Origin: Exophiala sp. HKRS030
Lineage: Eukaryota; Ascomycota; Eurotiomycetes; Chaetothyriales; Herpotrichiellaceae
DNA length: 64,000 bases
Direction of reading: 5' to 3'
NCBI GenBank assembly: GCA_023897205.1
Contig: JAHWDD010000001.1
Location: 124,001 to 188,000 of the forward strand
Both the position numbers and the translations under genes were made by a program. Each line of letters begins with the position of its first letter. Position 1 is the first letter of the stretch. A model generated the notes under the pieces. That model was not told where the DNA came from and made no database searches. It worked only from the letters and a program-made list of their open reading frames with translations. Shown in pieces: positions 23,770-35,779 of this stretch.

Positions 23770-24261
23770 ATGAACGTGAGTTACAGTCCGACCTGTCGCC
23801 GATTCGATCCTAATGCTCATACAGTTCACTCCGCTAAACCCACGACCTCTTCTGCAAAACCTGTACGTTCGACCTCTTGCGCGGTCATTACTGTCTTAGT
23901 ACCCAATTGGCGCGATCGCTGGACAGGAGAAAATTCATGCTTCGAAGCTGACGCGCGTTGGTTTTTATAGGATCAATGACGAGGTTATAATTCGATTGAA
24001 ATGGGGGCAGACAGAATATAAAGGCCGCCTGGTCAGCGTCGACTCCTACATGAACATTCAATTGTCAAACACGGAAGAATACATTGACCGTAAACACACT
24101 GGCACGCTTGGTGAGGTCCTGATCAGGTATGCGAGCAAGTATATAAGCTGGATGGGTTGATGTGCTAATATGATGCCGACAGATGTAACAATGTGCTCTG
24201 GATATCAGCAGCCAAGGGTGTGGAAATGAATGGTGAAGCCGACACAAAGATGGAGGGCTAG
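23770..24261 (+). CDS. smf1: Small nuclear ribonucleoprotein F (SmF)
   Basis: Exons 23770-23775, 23825-23862, 23971-24126 and 24183-24261 join to 92 residues. The first coding exon is only ATG AAC, spliced directly to [13 protein letters not shown]. The Sm fold follows: Sm1 around [20 protein letters not shown] and [14 protein letters not shown], Sm2 around [11 protein letters not shown]. SmF is one of seven Sm proteins that form the ring on U1, U2, U4 and U5 snRNAs, so it acts in the nucleus in splicing. The short C-terminal tail after AAKGVEM is variable. All introns are canonical and phases match; the two-codon first exon is supported because FTPLNPRP directly follows Met-Xaa in SmF proteins. 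Confidence 0.93.
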
Positions 24262-25923
24262 TCAAGAGGACTCGTCAAACCCAACAGTTAATTGCTATTC
24301 GAATGCGTCGCCACGAATATCCGACCTACCTCTCAGCTGATGATCTGGATCAAGACACATTGATCCTGACCGATCAACATCCTGCCAGGAAGGAGGTCAG
24401 CAACGAGAGATCTACCGTCAAGCCCGCTGGGCAGCTTCCTGCGACTTCGGCATGCCGGCCCGAGATTTGAGCTTTGTTTAGCGCATTTATGACTTGAAGA
24501 CTTGATATCTTGCGATACGACAGCATGCATTAGGTCACAGGAAGGATTATGAAAGCCTGTCTAGGTACGCTTTCTTTGCATGAGTGGAGGCCATGGCCGG
24601 AAGCTCGGATGGCTCTCCGCGAGGAAGTTGGTTTCGTCACTAGGCAGAACCTATGAGCGATTGAGCAAAGAGCGGGCATGAATAGCGCTCACACAAGCAC
24701 AATGTGATTAGGTGTGTCTGGAGAAGAGGTGCTGTGTGGAAAACCATTGCCATCAATGGCTGCCTCAAAAGGCTGTTCAATCATCGAGCCACGTAATGCA
24801 ACCATGAATTGACAAACGAACGTGTCATGCTGAGTATGCTTCTGTGTTCCTTGCTCTGTAGTTGCTATTAGTCTATCGACGTCATTCAAACACCAGGACT
24901 CAGTTCTTCGGTCGCAGAGAGACTATTTTTATGTGCTTGGGATAGTACACTACGTGCTCCCAGTCCAAGTACGGAATTAGGTGCACAGAGCTTCGCTTCC
25001 GAATTTTTGCCCCTCTATGCATTAGCCATCCCTGCCTGCACTTTTCAACCACTACGAAAAATGCCGAAGCGCACCTACCTCGGGGCTGTAGTCGTAGCGA
25101 TTTATTAGCGACAAACAACACATCGAAGGATATACATGCTGTATAGCTAGGGGGGAACTATATACATGGGAAGGGCTCACTAGGCCGCTAGAGATGGATG
25201 ACTCTGAGAATGTGGCTCGTCATCGTGGGAGGCACGAGTACGGAGCAGGGGGCGCGTCCACAGTCCGACCAACCCTTGACAATCTGACTCCCTTGTCACC
25301 CATCCTTTCTGTGGTGAATGCTGATCGTCCTCATGCCAACGTGGCTTTCGCCTCTGCAATAGTAGTCAGGTCTTGCCACAGTATTGCTTGATGGCTCTTG
25401 CTTATGCCTGCCTGCTACCTGAGTCGGGGGCTTGGACGAAAAGATGTGCGCCACACGACAGGGGGAACCCTGAAATTAGTTCCCGCGAGTTTCCACTGCG
25501 CTGGCCCAGGACCCAGGCTCACGAGGGCTAAGATTTCTAGGTTTACCATTCCAGCCTGGGGAAGGTCGATGGAGTGACCGTCATGGGACGGCGTGAAAAG
25601 CCACTGGAACACTTCATTGGGGCCCAATGCGCAATTGAGCCAAGGGTCTGGATGCCACGCCGAGGGCTCTGTGCAAAGGCGCGGCCGTGATCGTGTGCCG
25701 AACACGAAGACGGCCGGATTGGAAATCTGCCTCCCTCGAATTTAAGTCTTGTCTATTGCCCATTTGTGTCTGCATACTGCATTGTATCTTTCTTTGTCTT
25801 TTGTCGACCTTCTTCGCGATTCTCAGCATTCGTTCCCATCTATATAACACGACATTCTTCGGTGGGCTTTTTGCATACATACATATATACCCCCTACTAT
25901 ACTTCGCCCACTATCCACACACC
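24262..25923. other. Intergenic region with promoter of a small gene
   Basis: No gene is supported; the 25194-25391 frame (65 residues) is unconvincing. Near the right end the plus strand is CT-rich and contains TATATAA at 25841-25847, 77 nt before the start of the next ORF, a plausible TATA box. Confidence 0.45.
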
Positions 25924-26148
25924 ATGTCTTCCAAATTCACTGAGATCCTCGACGAAGGATATCAGACGTCTTCACCCCAGGACGACGTGCGCCTGGAAGA
26001 TATTATTGCAGCCACCAACATGTCTTACCGCGGCCGTACCTCATCAGAAACAAGCTCACGAAGCGCAAGTTCGTCCAACAGCGGCAGCCCTGACGAGAAG
26101 CCTCGCAAGAGGTTGTCGCGACTTCTCTTACCCACGGGAAAAAGATGA
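25924..26148 (+). CDS. Small Ser-rich basic protein of unknown function
   Basis: This 74-residue frame starts at an ATG in good context (ACACACC-ATG) and sits behind a CT-rich leader with TATATAA at 25841-25847. The N-terminal half is acidic and orderly (MSSKFTEILDEGYQTSSPQD, then VRLEDIIAATN); the C-terminal half is a serine-rich, then Lys/Arg-rich tail ending LLLPTGKR. I do not recognise a domain. No signal peptide or membrane helix is visible. The layout of a short acidic helix plus a Ser/Arg tail suggests a small regulatory or intrinsically disordered protein, but that is only an impression. A downstream exon is possible; the 3' boundary rests on the first in-frame stop. Confidence 0.55.
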   Translation: MSSKFTEILDEGYQTSSPQDDVRLEDIIAATNMSYRGRTSSETSSRSASSSNSGSPDEKPRKRLSRLLLPTGKR

Positions 26149-27515
26149 TTTGCGCGAGATGAACTGCATGAAAACCAACTACGAGCCTACGACTATGCCC
26201 ACCACACCGGTGCTGAAATTATGAGAAACGAAAAACCTAATTCCCATATCGGCACCGAAAGTCTCTCCTTTGCCAGAGTGCTCTACGACAGCGCAAGACA
26301 CCCATACCAAAGTCTTCTTCGACTTCCAGGGAGTACGAAAAACCAGCCATCCGTCCCTCCACACTTCCACTCACAACTGTCTCATAACACAGAGAGACCT
26401 TGGGGATCACCACAAGCCGGTGGATTGAGTCAAACGTTCGGGGCTTGCCGTTTGAGTCAAACGAGGGATCCAGACGTTGATGGATGGCAATACGGCAACG
26501 TCCGCATCACCAATGACTCCAAAGTAACAGATTGGCAGCATCTCCACAACCCGCCATGAAAAAAGAAAATGGTCACTTTAGCCACATGGCCACATGACTA
26601 TCCTTTGATGAGACTTTCACTCCCTTCACCGCTTCTCTCCCGTCGCAAAGTTGCGACATGACGGACACTTCAAAAATTGGAGCACTGAATACGAAAATAA
26701 AATCTTCTTTTCTCCTATTATCATGCAGAACAGCGCCCTTTTTGCATACGAGCGCGGCATGGTGCCCGTTCTGAGGAACAAATTGGGAAACACAATATGG
26801 GGGGAAGCGGAGACCCAGGGGAAATTGATCGCCCGAAAAAAACGCGCGACATAGAAAAACCTCACTACTGTACCCTGTCTTAGCGCATTTACACACGCAT
26901 CGGGTTTTAGACTCGTGATCGAAATCTTTTGTCTCTCAGCAAGCATGCATTTTTTGGTCAAAATTTACGGAGTACTTTGACAGTAGTATAAACGAGTACA
27001 ACTCCTTCTAATGTTCGTGTGTGCAGCGCTGCATATTAGGTCGAGAAAGTGTTTGGAATTTGCTATAAAGATGATGTGATGATCATTATAAACCTACATG
27101 TAACAGTAACAAGGAGTCATGGAGAGAAAAGCACAATGCCATTAAGGAGTAGCACTATTGACACCCCTTCTCCACGAGATTCTAATCCAGAACCATAATC
27201 CTAACTGTAAGAACATCCACTAATTTCACCCAAGATGCCTATAGAACATAGACCATTGGGGGGGCATACAAGTAGGAAGTCTCTTTGATGGTTTGTACAA
27301 GGTGCTTTCTTGACATGCCCCCGATCTGCAGCATCCCTTGAATGCGTGCCTAGATCGGGGCCCAGGAGGGGCGCAGAGGGAGCCCGCCAAGAGCAGGTCG
27401 GAGCCTTCTAGAGTCCGTCGAAAATTGAGGAGTATTTGGATTGTATATCAGATAGCCCAATTTTTATGCAAATTTCTGCCCACAGAAATCGTCTCATGGA
27501 AAACCTCTTCCACTG
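26149..27515. other. Intergenic region, no supported gene
   Basis: A 112-codon frame (26221-26559) starts at an ATG but lies in the likely 3' flank of the small gene and has low-complexity composition. A TACGGAGTAC word occurs near 26967. Nothing else stands out before the tRNA. Confidence 0.5.
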
Positions 27516-27619
27516 GGGAGGATGGCCGAGTGGTTAAGGCGCTGTGTTTAGGTCATTCTTCGTTGAAACTTAAATCCGCAGTGGGATTTCCCGCGTGGGT
27601 TCAAGTCCCACTCCTCTCA
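27516..27619 (+). tRNA. tRNA-Leu (anticodon TAG) with a 23-nt intron
   Basis: A full cloverleaf can be drawn. The acceptor stem GGGAGGA pairs with TCCTCTC (one G-T pair), followed by discriminator A at 27619. The D arm is GCCGAGTGGTTAAGGC. The anticodon stem CTGTG/CGCAG encloses loop TT-TAG-G, then an intron at 27553-27575, then C. A long variable arm (TGGGATTTCCC) marks it as class II, and the T arm is GTGGGTTCAAGTCCCAC. The intron lies one base 3' of the anticodon, the canonical place. Discriminator A and anticodon TAG make it leucine (CUN codons). A T-rich pol III terminator follows directly. Confidence 0.94.
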
Positions 27620-28188
27620 CTTTCTTTTTTTCGTCTTTTTTTTTGCATTGTCTAGCAACCTTGGATGTGGTTTTTTGGAGTCTACTCATCATTTTGTATA
27701 ATACTTGGTTCTGGTCGGGCCGGGCGTGATCTGACAGTTGAGTATTGGGTGCTTGGCATTCTCGAATCACGTGATTAATATGTTGCCCAAACCGTTTGCC
27801 TAGGCCTCTTAGGTTGCTCGCACTTGGATATTCGAATCAATGAACGAAGGGTCTTCGATGAGAGTCACAGAATATGAATACCAGGGTTCGAGCACGTTTC
27901 TTGAGCTTGTGGTTGTAGGTGTGTTTGATACCCTCCATGCATACAATACGGTACAGTACATATGCCGTTTGCGCACCCGGATACGCAGCCCTCAGCAAGA
28001 CCGACGTAAATGGCCCCAGCCACGTTTCATGCCCAGGCTGGGCCTTGCATCAGCCAAAGCTTCACCTTCCTCACCAGACATTTCCCAAAGTACGTTCGAC
28101 ATTCGACTACATACAACATTCTTCATCGCATCGGCGACTCGCATCCGACCTCTTGATTCCCTGTTTATAACATCTACAATATACGAAA
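27620..28188. other. Pol III terminator region and Vps68 promoter
   Basis: Begins with T-rich runs that would end tRNA transcription (TTTCTTTTTTTCG and a second T8 run). A 12-nt palindrome AATCACGTGATT (27765-27776) contains a CACGTG E-box, a possible bHLH site. The remainder is likely the promoter and leader of the next gene. Confidence 0.5.
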
Positions 28189-28820
28189 ATGTCCTCCTCG
28201 AGCCGTCTTTTCCGTTTCAACGTTCCCAAGCCAGCCTGGCTGAACAGCGCCAACACCCGGACCGCAGGTGTCTACCTCGCCGGCGCACTTGTACGCTTTT
28301 TCTCCTAGAAACCTTTTGCGCCTGGCGCATTTCTCCTTCTTTCATGTCGTCTATGTGTGTGTGTTGGACATCTCGAAAAGCTGACGTGGACTCCTAGTTC
28401 TCCCTGGGATTCTTCTTCTTCATCGATGCGAGCGTCTACTCCAAATCCCCCCTCAACGGATCGCACGTCCACATCAACTTTGTCGACTGGATCCCCTTCA
28501 TCTGCTCGGCGTTGGGGATGCTGGTCATCAATAGCATCGAGAAGTCACGCCTCAGCGCCGACAGCTTCTCGTATAGTGGGAACGGGGTCGCCTGGAAGGC
28601 GCGCACGGTGCTGTTCCTCGGGTTCGCCCTGATGGCCGGCGGCCTGGCGGGCAGTGTCACGGTCATGGTGCTGAAATACCTGTTCAACGATTACGCCCTC
28701 ACGACGGTCTACATGGGTGTGGCGAACGTCGTGGCGAACGGCATGGTCATGCTCAGCAGTGTGGTGTTGTGGGTCAGCCAGAACATGGAGGACGATTATA
28801 CCTATAATTTGCAGCTGTAG
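28189..28820 (+). CDS. vps68: Vps68 / TMEM50-like membrane protein (UPF0220)
   Basis: Exons 28189-28290 and 28398-28820 (intron 107 nt, codon boundary) encode 174 residues. There are four predicted membrane segments: about residues 26-46 (including GFFFFIDAS), 58-80 (WIPFICSALGMLVINSI), 105-130 (VLFLGFALMAGG...) and 140-164 (NVVANGMVMLSSVVLWVSQ). The spacing and the short polar ends match UPF0220/TMEM50 proteins. In yeast, Vps68 works with Vps55 in endosome-to-vacuole transport. The second exon is GC-rich at third positions. It converges with Fes1. Confidence 0.9.
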
Positions 28821-29434
28821 GTGGGCAGTGAGCATGGAAGGAAAGAAAATGAACTGCTAGATTTTGAAATATTACTACAAGGACGACAGACGTGGTCCAG
28901 ACAAGTCTTGAGGCACGGAACGGCGCACTTTTTTTGTCTGAACAGAGTACAAGCATTAGCGTTTAGTTTGATTTCCAGGACAACGAAAAATCCAATAATA
29001 TTCTTATCAAGTGTGCATTTTTCTGGCATCGGTGCGATCTAATTCCAAATTCAAGGCCAGACCTCTAGCTAGCCGTACGGTGTTATTATTCTAGTCTTCA
29101 TCTCCTCGTAACTACTTCGAAGTGATTCGAAGGACTTCTTCAAGAGGGATCCTCCAGCGTACGTGCGAGTCTCTTCCACACAGGCCGGTTAGACTCTTCC
29201 ATGCCGTATGCGCTCGGGCTTTTACACATTTGTGTGTCCGGCAGAGGCGTCGTGCCGAGGGAGAAGCAGTGCTTTTTCATAGCACGTGCCGTCAACCTCT
29301 GTCCCATGGTGGCGATTTGCATGGGGAGGTTATTCCTATGCCTTTCTAGACTAATTGGCCACATTGGGCCAATGCCTGTTCATCCAGCAACTTCCTCATC
29401 TGCACCTGGTTGTTTTTCCCTTTTCTTTTGCCAT
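28821..29434. other. Convergent 3' flank, Vps68 / Fes1
   Basis: 614 bases between two convergent stop codons. Only chance-length frames are present; it presumably holds both 3' UTRs. Confidence 0.55.
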
Positions 29435-30061
29435 TCAATCCCTCTCTCTCAATTTACCCATGATGGCATCAATGACATCCATGTCCGCTGCCGAGACGTG
29501 ATCCGGCCCGACAAATTCCTTGGGTAGCCGCTTGACAGCCTCGTTCATCGCGGGTTGATAGTTTCTCACGCCCGAACTGAGAGCGTAGACGGCTTTCCGT
29601 CGGACCGCCTTGTCGGAGTCGTCTAGCGCCAGTTGACACAGTTTGTCGATGCCGTTCAGAGCGAGGAGGCGTTCTTGTGCTTTCACATTGTTCTGCACCG
29701 CCGTCCCCAGGCACCAGGCAGCCATGCGCCGCGAATCCGCCACTTGGCTGTCCAGTTGGGACAGCAGAGGCGTCCAGAGGCCCAACGGCTCCATGTTGTT
29801 GGCGTTGTCGATGCCCTCGACCAACTGCTCGAAATTGTCAAAGGCCGTCATTTTGGCGTCGTGCGACACTTCCGGGTCAGTCGACACGATGATGGACATG
29901 GCCTCTTTCATCAGGTCGGCGTCGCTGGGCCCGCCCATGAGTGCGCGGAGAGCATCAGCTGATAAGCCCTTGGGTTCTCTGGTCGGTTGGTCGGTCGTGG
30001 CACGACCTGCTTCGGAGTTCTCGATACTCCATGCCAGAAGGGAGTTTAAGCCTGGATCCAT
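29435..30061 (-). CDS. fes1: Hsp70 nucleotide exchange factor Fes1
   Basis: Single exon of 208 residues starting at ATG 30061. It begins MDPGLNSLLAWSIENSE, the conserved Fes1/HspBP1 N-terminus, then a Gly/Ser/Pro-poor linker and an armadillo-like core with motifs LWTPLLSQLD, RRMAAWCLGTAVQNN and AVRRKAVYALSSGVRNY. Fes1 binds the Hsp70 ATPase domain and releases ADP in the cytosol, helping misfolded proteins go to degradation. The C-terminus ends in MGKLRERD; the length is close to other fungal Fes1 proteins. No intron is needed. Confidence 0.94.
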   Translation of the reverse strand: MDPGLNSLLAWSIENSEAGRATTDQPTREPKGLSADALRALMGGPSDADLMKEAMSIIVSTDPEVSHDAKMTAFDNFEQLVEGIDNANNMEPLGLWTPLLSQLDSQVADSRRMAAWCLGTAVQNNVKAQERLLALNGIDKLCQLALDDSDKAVRRKAVYALSSGVRNYQPAMNEAVKRLPKEFVGPDHVSAADMDVIDAIMGKLRERD

Positions 30062-31721
30062 TTCTTCTGTTGGTTTTTGGGGGGCTTTCGTCTGTGTTCT
30101 GTACGAATAAACAGGAAATCTATTGTATGTAGAAGGTATTAAGGTAGTTTATCGCTTGCGAAGTGTTTGTGTTCGACAATCAAACGATTGTTGTATTTAC
30201 TACGATTTTCACAATTTCTTTCAATTTGTATGGGTGTCGCGAGAATCATCTCGAAGTCTCTGAGATGAAGTCATTGCTTGGGCGAATCATAAGGGTGCTT
30301 AGATAATAGACGCCAGGCCCATATTGATTCTTATTTACGCCGCTTTTAGGCTCCCTCTCTTCGAGTACTGTACAGTACGTGGTCGGTATGTAATGCGTAT
30401 AAAGACCACCGTAACATCAACTGTGCATTCAAGATTACAGTCGTAGTAAGTTAGTCCGTACAAGAACATCCTAGCCCTGCAGACGCGACAATGTCATCCC
30501 AGCGCTGATGGATGGCTTGGTGCGATTACGGGATGCGAGACGAGAATTGTCGGTGGCTGAAAGTGGGCTGTGGCCTGTGTATTACGCATACCCCGCCTTC
30601 GTGGCTGGGAGGCCGTATTTCCCACCGCACAAATTCAAAGAGGCATCAACATTATTTCAAGCCTAATCGAACACGCTCTGACGCCGGCTCAACGACTATG
30701 TGGGCTTGTCGGCCCAACAATTGTACTCCGTCTTCCGCGTTCTGGACTCACTGCCCCTTTTCCCTCAGATAAACGGTGTGGATAAGAAATATATCCATCA
30801 TTGAAGGGATCTTCAAGGCCGCAGGGAGATCAAAGGATGGCGGGGGCCAAAAATAGACAGAATATGATGAGATCTTGTATCTGTGTCTCGTAATCATTTC
30901 AGCCGCAAGGCTCCGAGTACTGTACTGTACAATAGCACGAATATCTTGAGAGCGTACCCCCTCTTAGTCAGGCTCAGCACCAGAGAATCATAGCTGCCTG
31001 GGATATGGAATACGTGGTCAGTACGGAGATTCTTGAGAAACCTGTAACGGAATGAGCATTGCGTGGCCCATGCCGCCACCATCGTGGAGAACAGAAACGA
31101 CTCCTATGATAACAGCCTATCACTGGTTTCTAAAACATGATTGCCTGTGACTTCTCTGCTACAGGACTTCGCACGGTTGTTTTAGGTGGCAGGCAGTCAG
31201 TGTGAGAGCCAACTCGTACTCGTGTCGGCCGATACATTGATCCCAGCTTCGCAGCTGCAAAAGTATATATGTATGTAGGATGCAGGGGAGTAGCACTGCG
31301 TATTCCGGTTACTGGATATCAAGCTAGTTCCAGATAAGCCGCCTTTCGCATCCCGACGGTACTGTGCCGTATAGCTGAAGTACGACTAATACCGACTAGG
31401 TGCAAGTGGTGTTCCTGTCGGCGCAGCAGCAATCGAGCTTCGGTCACTCACCAACAGCGGTCAGATCAGCTTGGGTCTTGGCGCCTGCCCACTCACTGGC
31501 CACCGCCTCCCTCTCCTCCTACCGCTTGCTGTTCAAATCCATCCTATCTTACCTTCCTGACATTCCATTCTCAGCTTTGTCCTTGACCTCACTCTACAAC
31601 ATCTTCTGCTCGTGTATTTCGGAGGGTTCTTGTGCCTTCGTTGTTTCGAGTTCTCGCAAACCCCTCGCACAACAACCGCTTCTCATCTTATCGTCACTCA
31701 ATCCTCACACAAGTCATCACA
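30062..31721. promoter_or_regulatory. Divergent region, Fes1 / actin promoters
   Basis: No gene is supported in 1660 bases. A 14-nt palindrome GTACTGTACAGTAC lies at 30365-30378 and a related GTACTGTACTGTAC word near 30916-30930. From about 31470 the plus strand is strongly pyrimidine-rich up to the actin ATG, typical for highly expressed fungal genes. Confidence 0.45.
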
Positions 31722-33189
<1,468 letters not shown>

Positions 33190-33625
33190 ACGTTTCGCAA
33201 GCACATTGAAATGCTTGTTTCTCCGGATGACACGCAGCAACCTTTTCGAGACAGTAGTGCACGAATTCAAGATTTTGATGAGACCAATGGCATGCGGAGC
33301 ATAGAATTGTGGTGATCGATCAGTTGATGGAAGGTTTCCAAAACAAAAAAGTATTTGTGGAACTAGCACGGAAGTCAGGCGCGTCTCATACACAGAATGG
33401 AGGATGCGGGATACATTGAGACATGTATTAAGAGCAAAGTCACACCTTCAATGAGGTAGCACCATTCCAATAGTGTCTAGACTGCAATGCTAGCCGTTAA
33501 TGTTTCAAACAATGCACACCTAAATTTGTAAAACGTTGTGCGCCCTTGGTATATCCTAGCCCCCTCGTTCCCTATGCATGTACAGTGTCGCCGTCATCCA
33601 ACATATGGAGTGTAGATTACTAGGT
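33190..33625. other. Convergent 3' flank, actin / homoserine kinase
   Basis: 436 bases between convergent stops; no coding frame of note. Confidence 0.55.
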
Positions 33626-35094
33626 TCATACTGTCTTGAGGCTTGTTCGATAGCCTGGGACGTCACCGGGGACTTCCCTTATCGTGGCACCGTCCTCGGC
33701 AGGCTCAAGGACCTTCCACTCGCAGGTGATGCCCTCGTCTTTGAAATGTTGCACAATGACACCCGCGATGGCATCGAAATTCTCCGTGGCGAGGGCCAGG
33801 ATGGTGGGGCCCGCTCCCGACAGGCATATGCCCAGCAGACCCTTGTGTGAAGTGGGCGACATGGACGAGAGAATGGCGGGCAAGGCCGGGATCAAGGTCT
33901 TGCGGTACGGCTGGTGGATCTTGTCCTGCATCGCACTGTAGATGAGGTCGGGGTTCGGCGGCGAGTCGGAAAGCACCGTGGTCAAAAGTGCCAGTCTCTG
34001 GAGGTTGAAGATCTTTTGGTTGTCGATTAGCTTTGTGATTCACACAAATTTTTTTGATGTTTTTTTATCAAAGAACAATAACGCGTTTGGTTCTTCAAGG
34101 ACATGTAAAGGGAAAGGGCAAGACGAGGGAGCGTGTTGTGTATGTGTATGTGCATGTGTATGTCTGTGCGTGGGGGGGGGGGGAGAGAGAGATAAAGTAT
34201 AGGAAACTCACCATGTCCTGCCTCGTATACGACTTGGGCAACACTTCTCTTGCCTTTGCCGTGCTCACCTCGAAATCCGGGATGATGGCTAGAGCTTTGA
34301 TTTCCTTGGCCCAGTCAAATCGACGATAGTGGCCGATGTTCTCGGGCGGGATGGGTGGCGTGAGACCCGTGTCGACGCCGCCTGCCGGCTGAGGGAGGAC
34401 TTCCGACAAGGGGACCTCCTTGCGCGCCATATCGTCCGGGTCCAGCTCGTTGAGGTACGTGCCGACGAAGCCACCATACAGGGCGGCGGCGACATTGTCC
34501 GGGTGACGCTCGACCATGAGGCAGAAGTCGAGGAGGCGGGGTTGAGACAGGTTGAGCTTGCCGACGACGTTCCCAAGCAGGACGCCGGCCACGACGGCGG
34601 CACCGGACGATCCCAGACCCCGGCCGAGTGGGATTGGGTTGTGTATGTGGACGTGCGTCTGTGGAGGAAAGGCACGTTGGTTGTGGCACCGGAGAACGTA
34701 CAAGGCCGTCCGGGTCAGGAGGTTGTTGGCCGGGTTGAGGTCAATGTCCTCCGCTCCCACGCCGGTGTAGGTCACTGTGCAGTTCAGTGGATTGTTGGAA
34801 GCATCGGCCGGCGAGGTTTCGTCGACACTGACGCGAAGTTCGAGGTACATTGACAAGGCGAGGCCGATGACATCGAAGCCCGGGCCTAGATGGGATAGAC
34901 GGGTCAGGGACGGAAGCAATAGACAACAGGACTAGCCGTCCTGGGGTGTTGGAAGGGGGGAAAAGGGGAAGATTTCTTAGACATACCAATGTTGGCCGAT
35001 GAGCATGGAACCTCTGCTCATATTAGAAAGTTGCTTTCTTAGAGTATTGCTTGATATGAGGGACAGAAAAAAAAGACTCACTTATAAGATGCAT
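33626..35094 (-). CDS. thr1: Homoserine kinase
   Basis: Four exons on the minus strand (35094-35082, 35013-34987, 34885-34212, 34012-33626) give 366 residues; introns are 68, 101 and 199 nt. The first two exons are only 13 and 27 nt, encoding MHLIK and VPCSSANI-G, which restores the GHMP-kinase start followed by GPGFDVIGLALSMYLELRV. The ATP-binding GHMP motif PLGRGLGSSGAAV lies near residues 99-111 and the C-terminal GHMP motif around LSGAGPTILALA. The enzyme phosphorylates L-homoserine on the route to threonine. The last intron contains a GT-rich stretch and a long G run, so its acceptor (CAAAAG) is the least certain junction; the protein sequence around it (QDM-IFNLQRLALL) still fits the family. 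Confidence 0.93.
34013..34211 (-). other. Intron with G run and GT-rich repeat
   Basis: The 199-nt third intron of the homoserine kinase gene. On the plus strand it contains imperfect TGTGTATG repeats (about 34136-34170), a long G homopolymer (about 34172-34184) and a GA run. It is a simple-sequence insertion inside an intron. Confidence 0.75.
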
Positions 35095-35779
35095 GGTGGG
35101 ATGAGGGAGGCCCAGCTCAACGAGGCAAGGCTACCCTCCAAAAAATCCTGATATCCTCCTGTCTTCGAAGTGTATGGTAATGGCAGGAGTGTTCAAAGCT
35201 TCAAACCACAGCGTCTGCCAGCACCTTTCCCTGGTCGTTGTCACCTTTCGCTGTTGTAGTTCACTGCCGGCGAGATCGGTCTGTATGAGTCGAAAAACAA
35301 TGCTAGGTGGTTGAGTGACAGGGTAGCCAATCAAAACCCGGATGAATTTTTCGCCTCCTTTATCGATAAGGAATTTGGGGGAGAATTTTCCTTGCTTGGC
35401 GTTGCTGCTACAACGACCATTATTTCTATCTCGAGACACGCTGTAGGACGAGGAACTCTAGGCCCTTTCAGTTACATGTAGTCTAGAGCTATTCATTTTT
35501 GCTCAGGCAGACATATTTCTTGTCGTTGTCTTGGCAGGTAAGTTGTGTTGCATTTTGGCGTTTGGTTATGGTGTTGTGTTTTGAAAATTGTTCGACAAGC
35601 ACCAGGAGTTTTGAGCGAGGTCTGTAGCAGAGACTGACGAGCAATGTGAGATTTGCTCAAGAATCGGTTGACTGGTATCTCTGCTACCGCTATATTGAGC
35701 TCTGGTGCTAATAGCTTGTTCGATATATGGAGTTTGTACTGACCTCAATTTCATTTTCCAGATAAGACCCACGACGACA
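35095..35779. promoter_or_regulatory. Divergent promoters thr1 / ade5,7 with a 5' UTR intron
   Basis: Lies between divergent start codons. A probable 224-nt intron in the Ade5,7 leader runs from GTAAGT at 35538 to TTCCAG ending at 35761, leaving 18 nt before the ATG. Other frames are short and not supported. Confidence 0.5.

Noticed and set aside
26221..26559. 112-codon ATG frame downstream of the small Ser-rich gene
   Set aside because: No leader or promoter signal, unremarkable composition; likely 3' flank.
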